Shown here piece by piece: positions 63,150-64,000 of a stretch of 64,000 nucleotides of DNA. A program made the translations under genes and the position numbers. The notes beneath the pieces were generated by a model. The model searched no databases and was not told the origin of the DNA. It saw only the letters and a list, made by a program, of their open reading frames with translations. The DNA is from Acetatifactor muris (GTDB lineage: Bacteria > Bacillota > Clostridia > Lachnospirales > Lachnospiraceae), in contig JAMPHD010000001.1 in NCBI GenBank assembly GCA_023663635.1, forward strand, positions 261,714-325,713, written 5' to 3'. Positions within the stretch are counted from its first letter, which is position 1, and each line of letters starts with the position of its first letter.

Positions 63150-64000
63150 ATGTATACGGACGGACAAATTTATATGGGGCTGGCGGACGGCCGGCGCGTG
63201 AATATGCAGTTGAATATGGCGAACCGGCACGGGCTGATCGCGGGTGCCAGCGGTACGGGCAAGACCATCACCATGAAGGCCATGGCGGAGTCCTTTTCCG
63301 ATGCGGGCGTGCCGGTATTTCTGTGTGACGTGAAGGGGGATGTGTCCGGACTGGCCGAGCCGGGGGAGGCCTCCGAGAGCATGGAGAAACGCATTGACAA
63401 ATTCGGCATTCGGGAAGAGTTTACCTATCAGTCCTATCCCGTGTGTTTCTGGGATATCTATCAGGAGGGAGGACATCCCGTGCGGGCCACCATCTCTGAC
63501 ATGGGGCCGGATATCCTCTCGAGGATCCTGGGGCTGACTCCCGCGCAGGAGGGTGTGCTGAATATTATCTTTAAGATCGCGGACGACAGGGGGCTTCTGC
63601 TCATTGATCTCAAGGATCTGCGCACCACCATCAACTATGTGGCGGAGCACAAGGACGAGTACACGCTCTCCTACGGAAACATGTCCACCCAGTCTCTGGG
63701 CGGTATCGTGCGCGCGCTGCTGCCGTTGGAGACGCAGGGGGGAGATCTGTTCTTCGGGGAGCCGGATCTGGACATCAATGACTGGATGCGGACGGATGTG
63801 TACGGCAAGGGCATCGTGAATATCCTAAACTGTGTGAAACTGGTGCAGAATCCCACCCTCTACGCGAGCTTTCTGCTGTGGATGATGGCGGAGCTGTTCG
63901 AGAAACTGCCCGAGGCGGGGGATATGGATAAGCCGAAACTGGTATTTTTCTTTGACGAGGCGCATATGCTCTTCTCCGGCGCTCCCAAGGTGTTGGTGCA
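63150..64000 (+). CDS. HerA-like ATPase (DUF853), 5' part
   Basis: The first 283 residues of an ATPase that runs off the window. IAGASGTGKTITMKAM is Walker A; LVFFFDEAHMLFSG is Walker B; FLCDVKGDVSGLAEPG and DMGPDILSRILGLTPAQEGVLNIIFKIAD are characteristic of the DUF853 HerA-like family (E. coli YjgR). Its cellular role is poorly known. GAGGAAGAC precedes the ATG. Independent of its neighbours as far as can be seen. Confidence 0.9.
   Translation, partial: MYTDGQIYMGLADGRRVNMQLNMANRHGLIAGASGTGKTITMKAMAESFSDAGVPVFLCDVKGDVSGLAEPGEASESMEKRIDKFGIREEFTYQSYPVCFWDIYQEGGHPVRATISDMGPDILSRILGLTPAQEGVLNIIFKIADDRGLLLIDLKDLRTTINYVAEHKDEYTLSYGNMSTQSLGGIVRALLPLETQGGDLFFGEPDLDINDWMRTDVYGKGIVNILNCVKLVQNPTLYASFLLWMMAELFEKLPEAGDMDKPKLVFFFDEAHMLFSGAPKVLV

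Noticed and set aside
1-64000. tRNA or rRNA genes and known riboswitches
   Set aside because: No cloverleaf-like, conserved rRNA or classical riboswitch core sequence was noticed in the gaps, though a covariance-model scan would be needed to be sure.

Overview
The window looks like chromosome from a Gram-positive gut Clostridia, most likely Lachnospiraceae. Evidence: AGGAGG-type ribosome sites throughout, sigma-A promoters, a Tn916-family integrase, phosphate butyryltransferase plus butyrate kinase, a pel cluster without outer-membrane genes, and pectin/uronate catabolism. Most of the window is visibly G+C-rich; about 27.6-32.1 kb is more A+T-rich and probably has a different history. No rRNA, tRNA or CRISPR was seen. 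The call is from sequence reading alone.

Layout. (1) 1-1655: int-proximal end of an integrative conjugative element (end of xis, complete int). (2) 1656-20907: one long plus-strand exopolysaccharide locus. A low-molecular-weight tyrosine phosphatase precedes a sigma-A promoter, a PqqD-like protein, then pelD (fused to a degenerate epimerase and keeping an RxxD c-di-GMP site), pelE, a DUF2194/PelA-deacetylase-like protein, pelF and pelG. An extension follows: DUF2304, two glycosyltransferases, two DUF4874/DUF4832 proteins flanking a large membrane protein, a Stealth phosphotransferase and a flippase. (3) 20996-32852: a cluster of unknown purpose behind a strong promoter, a leader hairpin and a pair of GTTAG-N6-CTAAC sites. 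It holds four paralogous small membrane proteins, three DUF6796-like proteins (one short), two isoprenylcysteine-methyltransferase-like proteins, a reductase-methyltransferase fusion, an LCM-type methyltransferase, an ATC-hydrolase-like protein and three alpha/beta hydrolases. (4) 32911-37142: a peptide-export module resembling a RiPP system: small protein with a leader-like N-terminus, attenuating terminator, ABC exporter, PqqD-HprK-like fusion and SipW-type signal peptidase. (5) 37154-45496: two small-domain membrane proteins, a TetR regulator, an MMPL transporter and a large GLUG-repeat surface protein. (6) 45547-50449: HAD phosphatase, ptb-buk, and Trk/Ktr potassium uptake. (7) 50521-62125: AraC regulator, ThrH, uxaC, a GT-C-like membrane protein, then uxaB-uxaA, a half-length GH88/105-like protein, a GH28 polygalacturonase and a sugar isomerase: a galacturonate pathway ending at 2-keto-3-deoxygluconate. 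(8) 62122-64000: barnase-barstar pair and the start of a HerA-like ATPase.

How the parts may work together. The pel genes should form an inner-membrane synthase switched on by c-di-GMP; the downstream genes probably modify or decorate the polymer or make a second one. The RiPP-like module and the 21-33 kb cluster are the least explained parts. The uronate genes form a coherent catabolic unit next to an AraC regulator.
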